Shown piece by piece: positions 12,501 through 24,834 of a stretch of 64,000 nucleotides of DNA (positions are counted from its first letter, which is position 1; every line of letters starts with the position of its first letter). The stretch covers positions 15,913,518 to 15,977,517 of the forward strand of contig CM075197.1 in the NCBI GenBank assembly GCA_037577475.1, written 5' to 3'. The translations under genes were made by a program, and so were the position numbers. The notes beneath the pieces were generated by a model. It was given only the letters and a program-made list of their open reading frames with translations, did not search any database and was not told the origin of the DNA. Source of the stretch: Chaunax sp. Z400. Its lineage: Eukaryota > Chordata > Actinopteri > Lophiiformes > Chaunacidae.

Positions 12501-15500
12501 GTAGATACATTATTACTCCTTTATTGTTTTTAATAGCCATGACCAGTTCTCTGCCCTATTAACTAAACAATAGTTATGGATTTTACCTGTTGGCTACGGT
12601 TTTTATATCCAAATTTGTGGGTCATTTGATGTGCATTTTGTATGATCTAGGACAGAGATTGTGCACTCTCACCAGATGAGGTGAAGGACTTGTTCAAAGT
12701 GTTTCCCTACATGCCATGGGGTCCGGACGTCAATAACACAGTTTGTACTAATGACCAAGGATGGATCACATACCAGGGATACCTCTCCCAGTGGACGTGA
12801 GTGTGGAACGGCCTATTCATATACTGGTGCACACAAATGTGCCCGCGCGCCTATTTTAGTTTTTCACAACCTGTATACATTTACACTACTGTAGGACTCA
12901 AAATGACTTGTGTATTTCCTGTGCTAGGTTAACAACGTATCTAGATGTTCAGCGTAGTTTGGAGTACTTGGGTTACCTGGGCTACTCTATAATCTATGAA
13001 CAGGAGTCTCAAGCTGCTGCCATTACAGGTAAGAGAACATCATTCAATTCAACTGCCTAGCAGCACTGTATTCAGTTAAACTAACAAAAACAAGCAGTTA
13101 TTAGAAATTTCTGTTAACAACCAAAGCACCATACTGATCGCTACCTGCATTGTCTACTCTTTTGAAGTTAAAGGTTTTAAAAAATATGCATGAATATTGT
13201 TTCATGTTGGTATTGTTCATGTGTGCATCTAAAAATATGTATTCCCTTTCTTTCAGTGACACGTAACAAGCGCATTGATCTGCAGAAGAAACAAACCCAG
13301 CGTAGCGTATTCCGCTGCAATGTCTTGGGGGCCCGGGGGAGTGGGAAGAGTGGCTTCCTCCAAGCTTTCCTTGGAAAGAACCTGCAGGTCAGTGGAAATA
13401 CAAATCTTTTAAAAATCATTGTTTTTAATCATTATTTAAGTAGTTTATAGAGGTTTATCTTGATGGACATGCATGACATTAGTCAACTTCCATAGTTCGA
13501 TCAAAGGTGAAACAAAGGTCAAAGATGACCTGCTTATGAACATGTAAATAGTCGTTGTCTGTGTCCGTTGTTGATGTTTATTTTCCACCACAGCGACAGA
13601 GGCAAGTTAGAGAAGACCACAAGTCCTTGTATGCTATCAGCACGACCTACGTTTATGGTCAGGAGAAGTACCTGCTGGTAAGACCCATGTGCCCATCTGC
13701 TTTTTGGATTACTGCCACATAATCTGGGTATATTACACTTGACTATGCATCAGTATTAGTACTCTACAAAACACTAATCTCACCATCTGCACACTGTTGT
13801 CCCCTTTCTGTTTCTTGTCTTGTCTGCACACAACAAGCTCCATGAGGTGATGCCAGATTTTGACTTCCTGTCAGAGGCACACCTAGCCTGTGATGTGGTT
13901 TGTCTGGTGTATGACATCAACAATCCACGCTCTTTTGAATACTGTGCCAAAGTGTACAAGGTAGGTTTCAGAAGGTGGACAGATTATTAGATAGACTGAC
14001 CCTGTAAGGCTTTTGTATACATACTCATAAAGTTACATTGAACTTTTTTTGTTTGGCAGCAATACTTCATAGACAGCAAGACGCCATGTGTGGTGATTGC
14101 AGCCAAGTCGGATCTGCATGAAGTACGGCAGCACTACAGTCTCTCGCCGCAGGAATTCTGCCGCAAGCACAAGCTCCACCCACCCCAGCCGTTCACGTGC
14201 AACACGAACGACGCACTCAACAAAGACATCTACACTAGACTTACCACCATGGCCATGTATCCGTGAGTATTAAACCTCTTTATGGTCTCATCTAGTTAAT
14301 CCTTTACACCTCTGTCTGTCCTGCAACCGTGTCCACCACAACAATCTTACCCTGTGTGCGCCTATGTACCTCTCCTGGATGCATGTATCAGACATTCACT
14401 CTTAGCATCTAAAGGTTACAAACAACAAGGAAATGAATGAAAGCCGCCGTCAATCCTTTGACTTTATGGGCCGTCTTGATTTGCTTTTTCAAACTGAAAC
14501 ATTTGGCTAACCAAATTTCCACATGAACATTGAGCTTTCTTTACTCCAGCAGAAAGTGTTTGCCATTTCATCGGGAAAAAGTTTAACAATGCAGTTACAG
14601 TGCAGAGCTGATATACTGTATCTAACATGTTAATCATACTCGGAGTAGTTTCCAAACCATGACGACCAACAATGTCCTCACTGCTATATATTTCCGACAG
14701 TTTACGCTGCTATCTCTTAAAAACTTTTTCCTTTCTCCTTACTTGCTTCACAGCATTTTACTAAATCAGTCTTCTGTCTTTTTTTTTTTATGCTATTTGG
14801 TGCCATTGGTGAGCAAATGTCACTGAATGTTACCATGGAAACATGGCTTCAAGTCCTGTGCTACACTGAGGTTATTGTGTCTAAATTTATGCCCCCGCCA
14901 AAGTGGACATAAAGGGTCACCCTTATCCTTCTGTACGTAACAGTGAATACTCTGTCTACATCTCAACAACAGCTGGACAGAATTCAATGAAATTTCACAC
15001 ATGCTTTGTCGGGGCCCTAAAGGTGTGTATTCCATAATTGGTTTCTTCAGTTTGCTCACATTCACCTGTGATGGAGGTTAGGGTCTCTCCTGTAGCAGGG
15101 GTGTCTCTATCCTTGGACACAAAACTTCTAGTTTAAGGCTTAAAGAGATCTTAATGTAAGAAAAATAAGCTCATTTTCATTTTTTTTGTTTTTGTTTCTA
15201 ATGGTGGATTGATGCTTTATGGAAATAAACTAGTTATAGGTAATGTTAAATTAGAAACAAACTGACACAGAGAGGCCCCAGTGATTACAGCCACAAATTA
15301 AAATTTTGACAGCTTTGGCGTTTTGTTCCTAATTTTTCTTCCTCAAGACGTTTCGTTTGTTGAGACTGTTCCCTTTCTTTCTTTGCTGTTTCCCCATACT
15401 TTTATTTCCTTCATATTTTCCTTTTAGCTTTAGACCTCATAGTTCATTATAGACGTTTCCTTGTCAATACTATTCTGTTTTGTCTGTGTACTTGGAGTTG

Positions 15501-18500
15501 AGGAGGTAAAAGCAAATGGAAGCTATGCAGGTTTCAGCCCGGAGAAGTGTGTGCTGTTTTTCCTTTGTTAGGCCTTGTGATTAAACAGAGTTGATGATTT
15601 TGGCAGGCTTTGGCCTCCTCAGACAATTTGATGTCTGTTGCCTTTGTATGGTTGTGAATACACGCATTTTTGTCTTTCCGCAGCCACACCCGTCTCCGCT
15701 GCATGTGCGTCTGCAACAGGTGCACCTATTGCCTGTGTCAGACCCTCCTCAAGTTGGAGCTGCTGCGCAGCATTAAGGCCCAACTCCGCAGGGTCATTTT
15801 TAACAGGTTCATATGCAGAATAAGCTGTAGTGTTTTAACATAGACCCCCCCCTCCACCTCTCTCTGTGTCTCCCACCCCTGGGTTGGACCTCCAGGATGG
15901 GTCACATAGAGCCTCCTTTTTCACCCAAGCTCTCTAACACTGGTGATGGTCACAATTCCTCTCCTTTTTTGAGTGGTCAGGTTTACAGTGCATATCCACC
16001 GCAGGGAAAGGTGAATGCCAAATGTGATTAAATGTAATTGTAGCGATCCCTTGAACCACAACACCGTATCTAAATAAATAGTATAGTCTTCCATTTCTAA
16101 TGTTGGATGACGTGAAGGTTATTTGGTACTGTGCTGGTTGCTTTCATTGAAAATTCTCTTTTTTTTTTCTTGATGCCGTGTTGCTGCATAGATCTCACCT
16201 GTAGGGGATTTCCTGTCTTGTTAACAAAGACCAACCTTTGGTTCTATAGTTACTCTCTAAAGATCAATCTTCTGTCCTAGAGGTCATTGTTTCTGCTGAT
16301 TTTCTTTTTCCAACTGACTTTAGAGAGAGATTTAGTTAAACGTAGGAGGGACTCCGAGTGGTAAGATAGGACACTTAGCGAATGTAGCCACATATAACTT
16401 TAAACCAAATAAAAAGTGAGTGGAGTTTTGTTTTCCACTTCCCATATACCTCAAACCCATCAGTCATGTTGGGTGTCTTGGTCTCTGCTCCAGCTCCAGC
16501 CAGCCCACCTGCTCTCTGTACAGTTTGACACAGCGAAGTATGGCCACACTGTGCCGGCTAACACACGGGCTGCTGGCCAGGCAGGTGACAGCATGTCTGA
16601 AACCTTGTGAAAATAACACAATGTTATTTACGTGTGCAGTGAAACGTAACTAACAATACTGACTCGTATGCATACCACAAACATGTCATAAAATTAGAGA
16701 TGGCGGTTGTTTAATGTGGAAACTTTTTCATTTGAGAGGCATAGATGCATTTTTTTGTATTTCGTTAAGCTCTGGATAGTTGTCACTATATTTATATATA
16801 TCTGTAAAACTTCTTATTGTATAGAATGTTACAATTCTATAAATAATTATAATGCAGCAGCTTCGTATTCAGCCACTCACAAAAAAAAAGAGAAAAGTTT
16901 ACCGCAACTTAAAACTAAGGTGTGCATTTTCCAATGAAGTGTTGGGAGACTTTTCATCAGAAGTTGTGTGTTGGCTCCTTCCTGTCCTGCTGTGGATATG
17001 CACACTGTAACACCGATGAGAGAAACACAACCATTCTCTTTGGTTTGTGCTTCAAACTGAAAACCTCATCGACGTCTGCATGTTTGCCACGTTTTCTTCT
17101 CAACCACATAGAGTCTGTAAAAATCCCCCCGTCTTTTAATTAAGGCACCAGCTGTCATCAATTACCAAACGGCGCTTAATTACCGATGATGTTTTCAGTC
17201 ATGTTTTGTCTCATTTTCATTCTTAACCCTGAAGTCCACACCTACAGGAGACACTTTGAAAAGCACAGGTGTTACTTTCATTGTATTCCGCCTGTACTTT
17301 CACTGAAATTACAATTGCGGTTGACTTTTTCTCCTGCGGGTTGAGACTTCATACGTTAACAGGCTTTTTGGTATAGAAGTTAAAATTGATTGTACTGCAC
17401 TGCACCGATCGCCATGTTTTTTTCATCCTCTTTTTCCTGTCTTTGTGTTTTTCCTTCCACTTTGTAGGTGTTCATATACATGTTTCTGGCTGCCCTTCTG
17501 TCTCTTCCTCTTGCACATCTTCACCCTCTGCTGATCTGCCTGTTGTTAGGTTGCACGGCTCTCCTGATCTCTAACTCTCTGGGTAACCAAAGGCATGCCT
17601 TAGTAAAGTAGTGCCACCTACTGGCAGATGGGAATAGGCTTCTCATCTGTCCATCAGACAGTAAAGAGAGCTTGGTGTTATGAACTAAATGGGGGGGGAG
17701 GTTTATTCAATCACAATACAGGGTCTGAATGGCTGTTTATCGTGTTGAATTGGGCAGAATTGTGAACTTAATTTATCAAAGTTTTGTTCCACCAACAACG
17801 GTATAAAATGCAGGGCTTCCTGGGTGTTCATGGACCAGACAGGGCTACTTACTGGTGTTTGCATTAAGAAATAACCCTTTGTGTTGAAGCCTGTTCATTC
17901 TTCAGGAGATGTTGATACTATTAATAGCATGACACTTATCAGGCCAGCTCTGGAACGTGCAGAACGTGGTTTTTGAAGTGCAGAGTAAGTGGGGGGGGGG
18001 GGTAATTTTCCATTTTACTTCCAGTTGTAAGTATCCCGGTCTGAGAAATATAAAGCTCCCTGAACTGCTGCGTCACAGTCTACCAGTAATATTTGTTACT
18101 GGAGAAACTGAAAGGGAAGGACATCTTTTGAAATGTATTCTAACTGAAATGGCTCAGCATTTCCAGTCCGGCTTCCATGTGGTGTGTAAAATGTGTGTAT
18201 TTGGTGTTTGTAGCCGTTTTGTGTGCAGTGACATTTGACCAGGTCTGCAGTCGTAGATGAGGATGTGTTTGTAAACGTTTGGGTGGTGATTGAAGCTTTT
18301 TGGGCTGGTTAGAGCTGGGTGATGTGGATGAAATCAGATATTCCCCTTCAGTTTAAGTATCTCCCAGCACTACCAACTCTATTTGTGTGTGTGTGTGTGT
18401 GTGTGCAAGCACACCCCCATGACACCCGGTGTTTGTGTGGGGAAGGCTGCTGGCCTGGGTGGAGGCTGCCTGCTGTCAGAGGAGGATTTCAGCCTGACAC

Positions 18501-19958
18501 AGCAGGTTTCAGCCGTCTCCGTCGTGGAGGGGTCCATCCTTATGGGGGCCTCTGCTGATCAGCCAATGACCTCAGAAAGGTAAAGTCAGAAACCAGATCC
18601 AAAGAGAGAAGGACTTTTATTTGAATCATGTGGCTTTACGGGCGAGTGTGTCGGCTAAGTTCAACTTTTCAGCAGCAGGTTGTTTTAAGAGCTATTGCTG
18701 ATTTATGATTTATACGTCCAGAATTGTTAGTCTTTACAGCAACAGTTCCACATCTTATTTACATATTAGTGGAGTTTTACATGAAAATCGATATCAGTCT
18801 TGTTTTTGGCCATTTAATGTGAAGCTACATCAGCAGATTGTTAGCTTATCTTAGTTTAGACTAGATCCAGGGGGAAACGCCTAGCCTGGTTCTGTCAAAA
18901 GCTAACAATCTGCCTATCAGGACCTCTAGAGTTCTTAAATTAACAACAACAATGTTATAAATGTTTGATTATTCCACACACACAAAAACAAATTGACTTT
19001 TTATGGTTGGGGACTATTTCTTGACAGATTGATAATCTCCTGTCATCTTCACTGGTTGTCTTACAGCTCCTCAGAGCCAAGAAATAGTCCTCATTTCTCC
19101 AGTCTTTATGCCAGACCAAGTGAACTGGCAGCCCCTCTATAGCCCCATTTATTTAATGGACAGACATGAATGATACTGATCTTCTCTACTAACTCTCAAA
19201 AAAACTAGATTGAGGTTTAGGTGTTTTTCTCTTCAGAGTGGAGGGAGTGTGAGTAATCTGTTTTTTTCTCTTGATGCCACTAGAGTTTTTCTTGTTTTTC
19301 AAATGTTTTCTATCTCCTCCTTTGCCCTTTTTCCATTGCTTGCATTTTTGTAGTCTGCATAATGGCCAAGTGTTTGTGTTTCTTGCCAGAACATCAGGAT
19401 CTGGGGTAGGGCAAGTATGACCTAATTCTAACAATCCATTATATTCTAGTTTTCTATGTCCCAGCGCAAATCAGAGCAGCTGCTTCTCCACATCCAACAC
19501 CTTTCTTTTTTTTTTTCCACCCAACTGCTTCTATCGTCTGGTCCTGTTTCCTAAACCAAAATCACACTAAATGTCAAGAGAAAGCTCGTGTTCCTGTTTC
19601 AGGCTGGTTTTAGAGGGCACCAGTATTTGTCACGTATGGTCCTGGTACTGGGACGTCCCACCGGAGAGAGCACATGACTTTTTCTTGTCATTTGGCGACT
19701 CATCCTGCTGTGGTTTTAACAATGTAGAGTGAGAGAAAAAAAAATTGCAACTGTACTCAATGTGTTAGATGCTGCTCCATCTTTTCCCCTGCTGCATTTA
19801 CCCACCTCACCTGCTCTCCCTCTCCTGCTCCCTCTCACAGACACCTAGCTCAGGCAGACCTGAAGAACTCCACCTTCTGGCTGAGGGCGAGCCTCGGTGC
19901 CACGGTTTGTGCCGTGTTGGGCTTCGCCATGTACAGAGCGCTTCTCAAACAGCGGTGA
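5297..19958 (+). CDS. rhot1: mitochondrial Rho GTPase 1 (Miro1)
   Basis: Nineteen exons join in phase to 619 aa (human Miro1 is 618): 5297-5333, 7057-7115, 7320-7401, 7608-7651, 7754-7807, 7966-8018, 8451-8559, 9888-9989, 10871-10969, 11284-11392, 11569-11689, 12373-12457, 12651-12796, 12928-13028, 13257-13387, 13594-13677, 13838-13960, 14060-14262 and 19841-19958. The N-terminal GTPase has the P-loop GEPKVGKTS and NKSD. EF-hand 1 has the loop DLDNDGILNDNE (about residues 197-208), and EF-hand 2 lies near residues 313-329 (DKHDKDRDCALSPDE). The C-terminal GTPase P-loop is GARGSGKS (425-432). A single membrane anchor and the basic tail ALLKQR close the protein. Miro1 sits in the outer mitochondrial membrane, couples mitochondria to TRAK/kinesin-dynein transport, senses Ca2+, and is a Parkin/PINK1 target. 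The start ATG opens the conserved MRKDVRILLVGE. Confidence 0.97.
5334..7056. other. rhot1 intron 1
   Basis: This is 1.7 kb of AT-rich intron between the 12-codon first exon and the exon completing the P-loop. I see no exon, RNA gene or clear transposon in it. Confidence 0.6.
9421..9509. repeat. (AC)n microsatellite
   Basis: This is an uninterrupted AC dinucleotide run of about 89 bp in the 1.3-kb rhot1 intron between the exons ending at 8559 and starting at 9888. The poly-Cys/Val ORFs read across it are artefacts. Confidence 0.98.
10100..10320. repeat. dispersed repeat, relative at 37325-37560
   Basis: The segment around 'cagctttca.tgttgctaggcgac' followed by 'gagctggtgaaattt' recurs in the same order at about 37335-37415 in znf207's last intron. 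The two copies diverge downstream. This one lies in a rhot1 intron (9990-10870). The family is unknown to me. Confidence 0.55.
11185..11265. repeat. short dispersed repeat fragment
   Basis: The words 'tttatttgtatagcacctttca' and 'agctcaaagtgcttcaca' form a repeat module widespread in fish genomes. It lies just before the rhot1 exon at 11284. A related, more degenerate module follows the AAT microsatellite near 27730-27790. Confidence 0.55.
15684..15806 (+). CDS. rhot1: alternative Cys-rich exon of rhot1
   Basis: This 123-bp segment has a good acceptor (tttccgcag) and a donor (AACAG|gttcat). It enters and leaves in phase 2, so it can be inserted between 14262 and 19841 without a frameshift, giving 41 extra residues and a 660-aa form. 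The peptide begins TRLRCMCVCNRCTYCLC and ends RRVIFNR, closely matching the optional insert of human RHOT1 (ARLRCMCTCNRC...). From the literature, mammalian Miro1 splice forms carrying inserts just before the membrane anchor can be directed to peroxisomes. The same use here is inference. An upstream companion exon known in mammals (DDHYRDRL...) was looked for in this intron and not found. Confidence 0.88.
18830..19130. repeat. dispersed teleost repeat in rhot1 intron
   Basis: The text 'agattgttagcttatcttag', 'gggggaaacgcctagcctgg' and 'gactatttcttgacag' matches a repeat common in fish introns. It contains a short inverted pair (cagattgttagc / gctaacaatctg). No coding capacity was seen. Confidence 0.6.
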
Positions 19959-21204
19959 TCAGACGTCATGAGACAGATACTCCCTCCCTCTGTGACTTTG
20001 CCTCTTCCCTCCTGCCTGAAAGACTTAAAAAGACGGACTGATGAAATGACCAGGCCTCTTGCCTGAGCCCCCGACTCCTCCTCATCCCCTTCCCACAAAA
20101 CATGAAAGGAACAAATAAGTGCATTTTATATGCCTTTAAATAGAATGAGTGTTGTAAAGTTGTTTTGTTTCTTTGTGGGGAAACGCCCAGGTTTCTTTTG
20201 AAATATCACTTTTCCTTTGGTCAATTTGTAAACACTGACATTCTGTGATCTGTTGGTCTAGTCTAGTCTAGGTCAGATGGTACTAGTCACTGGATGTTTT
20301 CAGCTGATCCAGTCCTTTTATTTTTTTCTCAGGTCAGTATTATTAGTTCTATGGTTGGAAATCAGAGAGAGACAGCCAAATACAGACACACCACAAAGGG
20401 ACTGTTTGTACATGTGTTATATGCAGTATATTATGTATTCCTGAAGAATTTTAGAACTGACCCCGTAGACAGCATCACAAAACCAGAGGCAGCACCTTCA
20501 GGTGGTGTTTATGCTACATCTAACTCTAGAAAGGTCATGGATGTCATGCACATGTTTATTTTGTGTGTTAATTTATTAACCTGTTTCAATGTTTTCTTGT
20601 CTGTTTTGAGTGCACTGCATGAAACAGATGGAGGGAATTGATATTTTCCATATATTTTTGTATGTAGTATTATCAAAGCTGTCCACATGGCATGTCATTA
20701 CATCATGTTTGTTTTTAATTTCCTGGTTCTCAAATAGAGCTTTGTTCCTTGTATTTTTATGAACTTATTGGCATCATATTATCCTATTAACAACCTCCAT
20801 TCAGCACATATTTAACACCTTAAAACTACTGAAGTGTTTCTTCTCCGCATTCTTCTTTTCCAGCATTTACAATAAAGAAAAAAAAAAATCCGGCACAGCT
20901 CTTTATGCGTGTTATTGGGTGAAATGACAGCTAATGAAATCCACATAAACAGTACAGTGGTTTTAAAGATCTGTAATAAATGACATTAGCACCCGCTGAT
21001 GTCACTGTTTGTGTCTCGTCGATAAGAACAGAAGTAGAATTGCTCATCTCAGACTTCTGAAAAGAATTGAAGACCAACTTAACAGAATAGAGAAGTAAGT
21101 AAAAAAAAAATGGCTGTGAATGATACTGCTCTCAGCCTGTGTGAGGAGGAAGTTACACTCAGGTAGATAGACCTGAAAAATAGTATGAAAACAGGTCGGC
21201 CAAC
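19959..21204 (+). other. rhot1 3' UTR and intergenic gap
   Basis: The probable rhot1 3' UTR runs from the stop codon to the strong AATAAA at 20871-20876, which is followed by an A-run. The remaining 300 bp up to the next gene's ATG should hold that gene's promoter and 5' UTR; no TATA box is obvious. Confidence 0.6.
20871..20876 (+). promoter_or_regulatory. rhot1: polyadenylation signal of rhot1
   Basis: This is a canonical AATAAA about 0.9 kb after the rhot1 stop codon, the only strong one between the stop and the next gene. Confidence 0.7.
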
Positions 21205-24200
21205 ATGTCAATAGATGGGACTAATCTATTGTTCGAAGGCTTCCTGCAGAAAAGAAAAGATACTGTGGTAAGTTACAAACTATCTTGACATTAAATGTGA
21301 GTATAAGTTCATATAAAAGTGTCTACAGGCACTTTTTTTTTTGCCAGTAGAAAATATGGGTAACCTATTGGTTCAGGCTTCGAAATACAACCTTGTTCTT
21401 CTATACAAAGAAGAATGGCACTGCTGTAAGTACAGCATATTTGCATGTTTTAAATTCCTGTCAGTGTCCTTCCCAGTACCACTTATTTCTGAAGCCCCAA
21501 ACAATTCATTGAAAGATGGTTACAGCACTAAATAGACATGACTGCATTCTCTATTCTTTTAAATGTCACTTAAAAGTTATGATTTTCTCTATTTACAGTC
21601 ACACTTGAGAAGCATTTACTACATTTACACAGTAAGTCCTCCACTATCTATTATGCTTGATATATGAGGCATTAATTTGCATTTGTGAAATGAATTTAAT
21701 CAATTACTGTGCTGAGTTACTTCTTCGTGGTCATCATACTTGAGTTATTACATACTAAAACACCTTTCAGAGACACATTGTACTTTTTAACTACTGCATC
21801 TATTTAGCTGCTTTAGTTTATTTAAATTCGGAATATTAAAACAAGATACAACAAACTCACTATGTGAAGGCTGGACAACAATATATAAGGTTGTTAGATT
21901 TATCTCCAGCTTTACCATTACTTTAGCTCCTTTATTTTAATGATAATGTTCTTTGACATATATGAACATTTGAAATGCGTGGTTTCACTTCTCACTGTGG
22001 TTTTTATTTCTATGTAAACAGTGTGAGTACTTCCTCCATTACTTTGTTACTAAACCATTCGATTGATAAGTATCTATCTGCCCGCCCCTTGAATCAGATG
22101 CAGTCAGTGCGAGAGGTACAGAGAGCTGACAGCAAACGCTTTATGTTTGAGATCATCATGGCCAATGGAAAGAGAAAATTGTTGGTGAGTCGCCAACGGC
22201 CGGCATAATGCGGGGGAATTCACAGTAGCTATTGCTCTGTCTGTCCTTCTGTCTTGTAAACATTTTTTGTCTTGAGCATAACTCAAATAACGTATATATT
22301 AAGTGTAAATAATATAAAATATATTTTTTCATGGTGCCTCAAGAATCCCACATTTTCACGGTTTTTCAACAACTCACTACGCATTCAAACTTTCAGCTAG
22401 AAACTCCATTCAAATTTTTAAGTGTTCAGAAAACCTTTAACTTTTGCAGGATAATTGAATTTTTTCCATATCATTTAATTTTTTTTTACACAATCAGAGC
22501 TTAGACATTGTCAGAGTGAAGAGGAGCTGGAAAAATGTTCTAAAAATCCTTTATATATTGCGCTCAATCCCGCAATTCTAACTCCATGTCTGTAATTTTT
22601 ACATAGAAATGTAGGAAAACTTGTGCTGGCTCTATTCGTGCTAGTATTCAAGCAAACAGGACTTCATAAGAACAGGAGTACCAACAAATTCCTCCGTAAG
22701 CTCTCATTATAAATGACAGAGAAAATGTGAGCAAGTTCTAGGTTTTTAACACACTGTTAAGTTGACATTTTTTAACTTGGTCCAAAATTATACCTGAACT
22801 TGGGATGGCCGTAATGAGGTAATTTCAACATTCAATGAGCAAATTTTCAAAGTGAAAGATCAGGCCCATGGTTCCTCCAAACCCCGTGTGTGTGTGTGTG
22901 TGTGTGTGTGTCTGTGTCTGTGTGTGTGTGTGTGTCTGTGTCTGTGTCTGTGTTTGTTTGTTTGTTTGTTTGTTTGTTTGTGTAGGCAGCAGAGACCGCA
23001 GCTCTCAGACAGGAGTGGTTACAACACCTATGGCAAGCCATGCATCTTTCTACCTCTAAGGTCTCAGTCTCCAGAGGCACACAGTAAGTCAGAGGACGAC
23101 TTTCCTCTCATTATAGGTCTAAACTAAGACTAAAGTAATCCATGTTAAATCAACTGGACTTCAACATTTGGGTGATTTCTCTTATTTTAATTGAAACAAA
23201 ACGGCCTCACGCCTGGCGCTGTCTGATGTCTGAAATGATTTCCCTCCTCCTCAGCCTTGATGTGTGTGAGCAGGGAGAGAGAACAAACAGCAGTGCACCC
23301 ATTTGCTCACACAGTGAGCCTGTGACGGAGTCGCTGCCTGATCGGCCCCTCTCTGCCCCCACAAGCCAAATCCACCATGAGACCAGAGGCATCTCCTACC
23401 CCACCTACCTCTCAGAGGAGCTAAACAATGAGGAAACCGCACACCAAAACATAATGCCAGCCTATCACTACCAGCCTCACAATGGTAAATATTAGAATGA
23501 TCAGATTTGTTAAGTCTAAAACTGAGTTCTCCTACATAGTTTCAACCACTCTGTTCTCAGGTGACAGTTTCAAAACTCCTCAATGGTCCAATGGGTTGAG
23601 CAAAGCAAATGAACAAGAAGGAGACTATTCTGTTTTACCAATTAGAAAAGGTATGAGCTTAATAATGCTTCAAATTAAGCATCTATCACAACATAACTAT
23701 TATGATGATGGCTAAACGTCCAAACTCTTTATGTCTCTTTAGAGATATGTGGGATGGAGGCTTTGACAGAGATGGACAAGGATGTGTATGACGTTCCTCT
23801 GTCTTACAGGAGGGATGCTCAACATCCGGGTGAGATCACATGTTTATTTTACTCTCGTTGGCCAGTTTTTAAATACTTGATTATACAAATATAATAATAA
23901 ACCGATTTGTCTGGTGTTTTTCCAGACCCCACAGAGAGCATCTATGATGTACCAAGCTCTCTTTTGAGGACACTATCTGATCACGCTTTAGGTAAACCCT
24001 GCCTCATGTACACACGAGGGATTTAAAAACGCATCACTCCTGGGGTCGTTTATGTGAAAATAATAACCCGTGTTTTGCACCTTTTTAACTCTTAATGATT
24101 ATCTTGATCAGTTACCAAAACTAACAGACAGAACAAAAACAAAAGCACCATAAATTTCTCAGGTGACGACATTTTATATAATCAGTAATCAGTGTTTCCC

Positions 24201-24834
24201 TGGTCAGCATTGATTACAGCAATAATCCTCCTCCTCATGGACTGGCACAACCTCCAGATGTCCTCCTGTGGGATGGTGGCCCACTCTTCAGTCACAGCTG
24301 CCCAGAGTCTAACACTCACTCAATGAAGCAGGGGTTTAGGTCGGGGCTCATTGCTTGCCGGTTGCTGGCCAGACCATGTTGCCCCAACCGTAGCATTCTT
24401 ACAGATGTCATTTTCTCCCCAGTCTTCATGCTTTTTTTTAAAGGGGTGGGTTAATTTAACAAGGGAGTGGTCATTTGGCATTAGCTGGATAAAGGCATTG
24501 TGGCTATTTCTCTAAAAAAAAACTATGTTTTTTAGAATCTAATCAGTTATGCATGACCAAACCTCGTATGTTGGAAATGATGAAAAAAAAAAACTGCCCT
24601 GCATATAAATGTACAACCGATTTTAAAGGAGAGAGAACGTTTTCTCAAATTGCACCAAAAATGAGTGGTGCTTTTTAAATCTCTTGAGTGTTTATAGTCT
24701 TCTCACCCATAGTTGCTTAAAATGCACACAGAGAAATTAATGTAAAAGCCACACGTGCGACAGCTTTACATGTGTTCTTGTGTGTGTCTCAAGCTCTCAG
24801 CTCAGAGGAGCAGCTGGAGGACAGACTCTACTAG
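21205..24834 (+). CDS. PH-domain adaptor protein with YDVP motifs (unnamed)
   Basis: Ten exons join in phase to 289 aa: 21205-21267, 21351-21425, 21599-21631, 22098-22184, 22986-23083, 23255-23484, 23561-23650, 23743-23829, 23926-23991 and 24794-24834. The N-terminal ~115 residues form a PH domain. It starts FEGFLQKRKD, has the strand YWFRLRNTTLFFYTKK, and ends in the helix with the invariant Trp (AALRQEWLQHLWQAM). The rest is low in order and rich in Pro, Ser and Glu. It contains two YDVP motifs (VYDVPLSY and IYDVPSS), which are typical phosphotyrosine docking sites for Crk/Nck/Abl-type SH2 domains, and ends DRLY. The PH strand resembles that of STAP1/2 as I remember it, but there is no SH2 domain. 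The role is inferred as a membrane-recruited tyrosine-phosphorylated adaptor, perhaps in leukocytes. The exon model is solid; the identity is open. Confidence 0.82.
22886..22982. repeat. TG / TCTG / TTTG microsatellite at a splice site
   Basis: A compound repeat of TG, TCTGTG and then (TTTG)n ends three bases before the acceptor AG at 22984-22985 of the PH-adaptor gene, taking the place of an ordinary polypyrimidine tract. Confidence 0.95.
24011..24690 (-). mobile_element. decayed Tc1/mariner-like element (copy 1)
   Basis: The ends are imperfect inverted repeats: cacacgagggatttaaaa on the left, and the complement of ttttaaatctcttgagtg on the right. The interior, read on the minus strand, contains MSPDLNP (plus 24326-24346) and downstream residues of a Tc1-family DDE transposase C-terminus. 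Much of the coding region is missing and there are frame breaks. It lies in the last intron of the PH-adaptor gene. It shares ends and interior with copy 2 (39177-40122) and a fragment at 32757-32860. Confidence 0.8.

Larger units (their letters stand above)
14263..19840. other. rhot1 last intron (5.6 kb)
   Basis: The intron holds the alternative exon at 15684-15806, a degenerate repeat near 14880-15090 (text 'caacagctgga..gaattcaatgaaattt', known from fish repeats), a longer fish repeat at about 18830-19130 ('cagcagattgttagctta.. gggggaaacgcctagcctgg'), and a short TG run at 18384-18405. The rest shows no feature I can support. Confidence 0.6.

Noticed and set aside
18410..18582. Open segment (MTPGVCVGKAAGLGGG...) between a TG-tract acceptor and a gtaaag donor in the rhot1 last intron, looking like another optional exon.
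   Set aside because: Its only acceptor AG (18408-18409) would require phase 0, but rhot1 exons here join in phase 2; entering in phase 2 meets TGA after a few codons. It was kept out of the gene model; transcript data could still revive it as a truncating exon.
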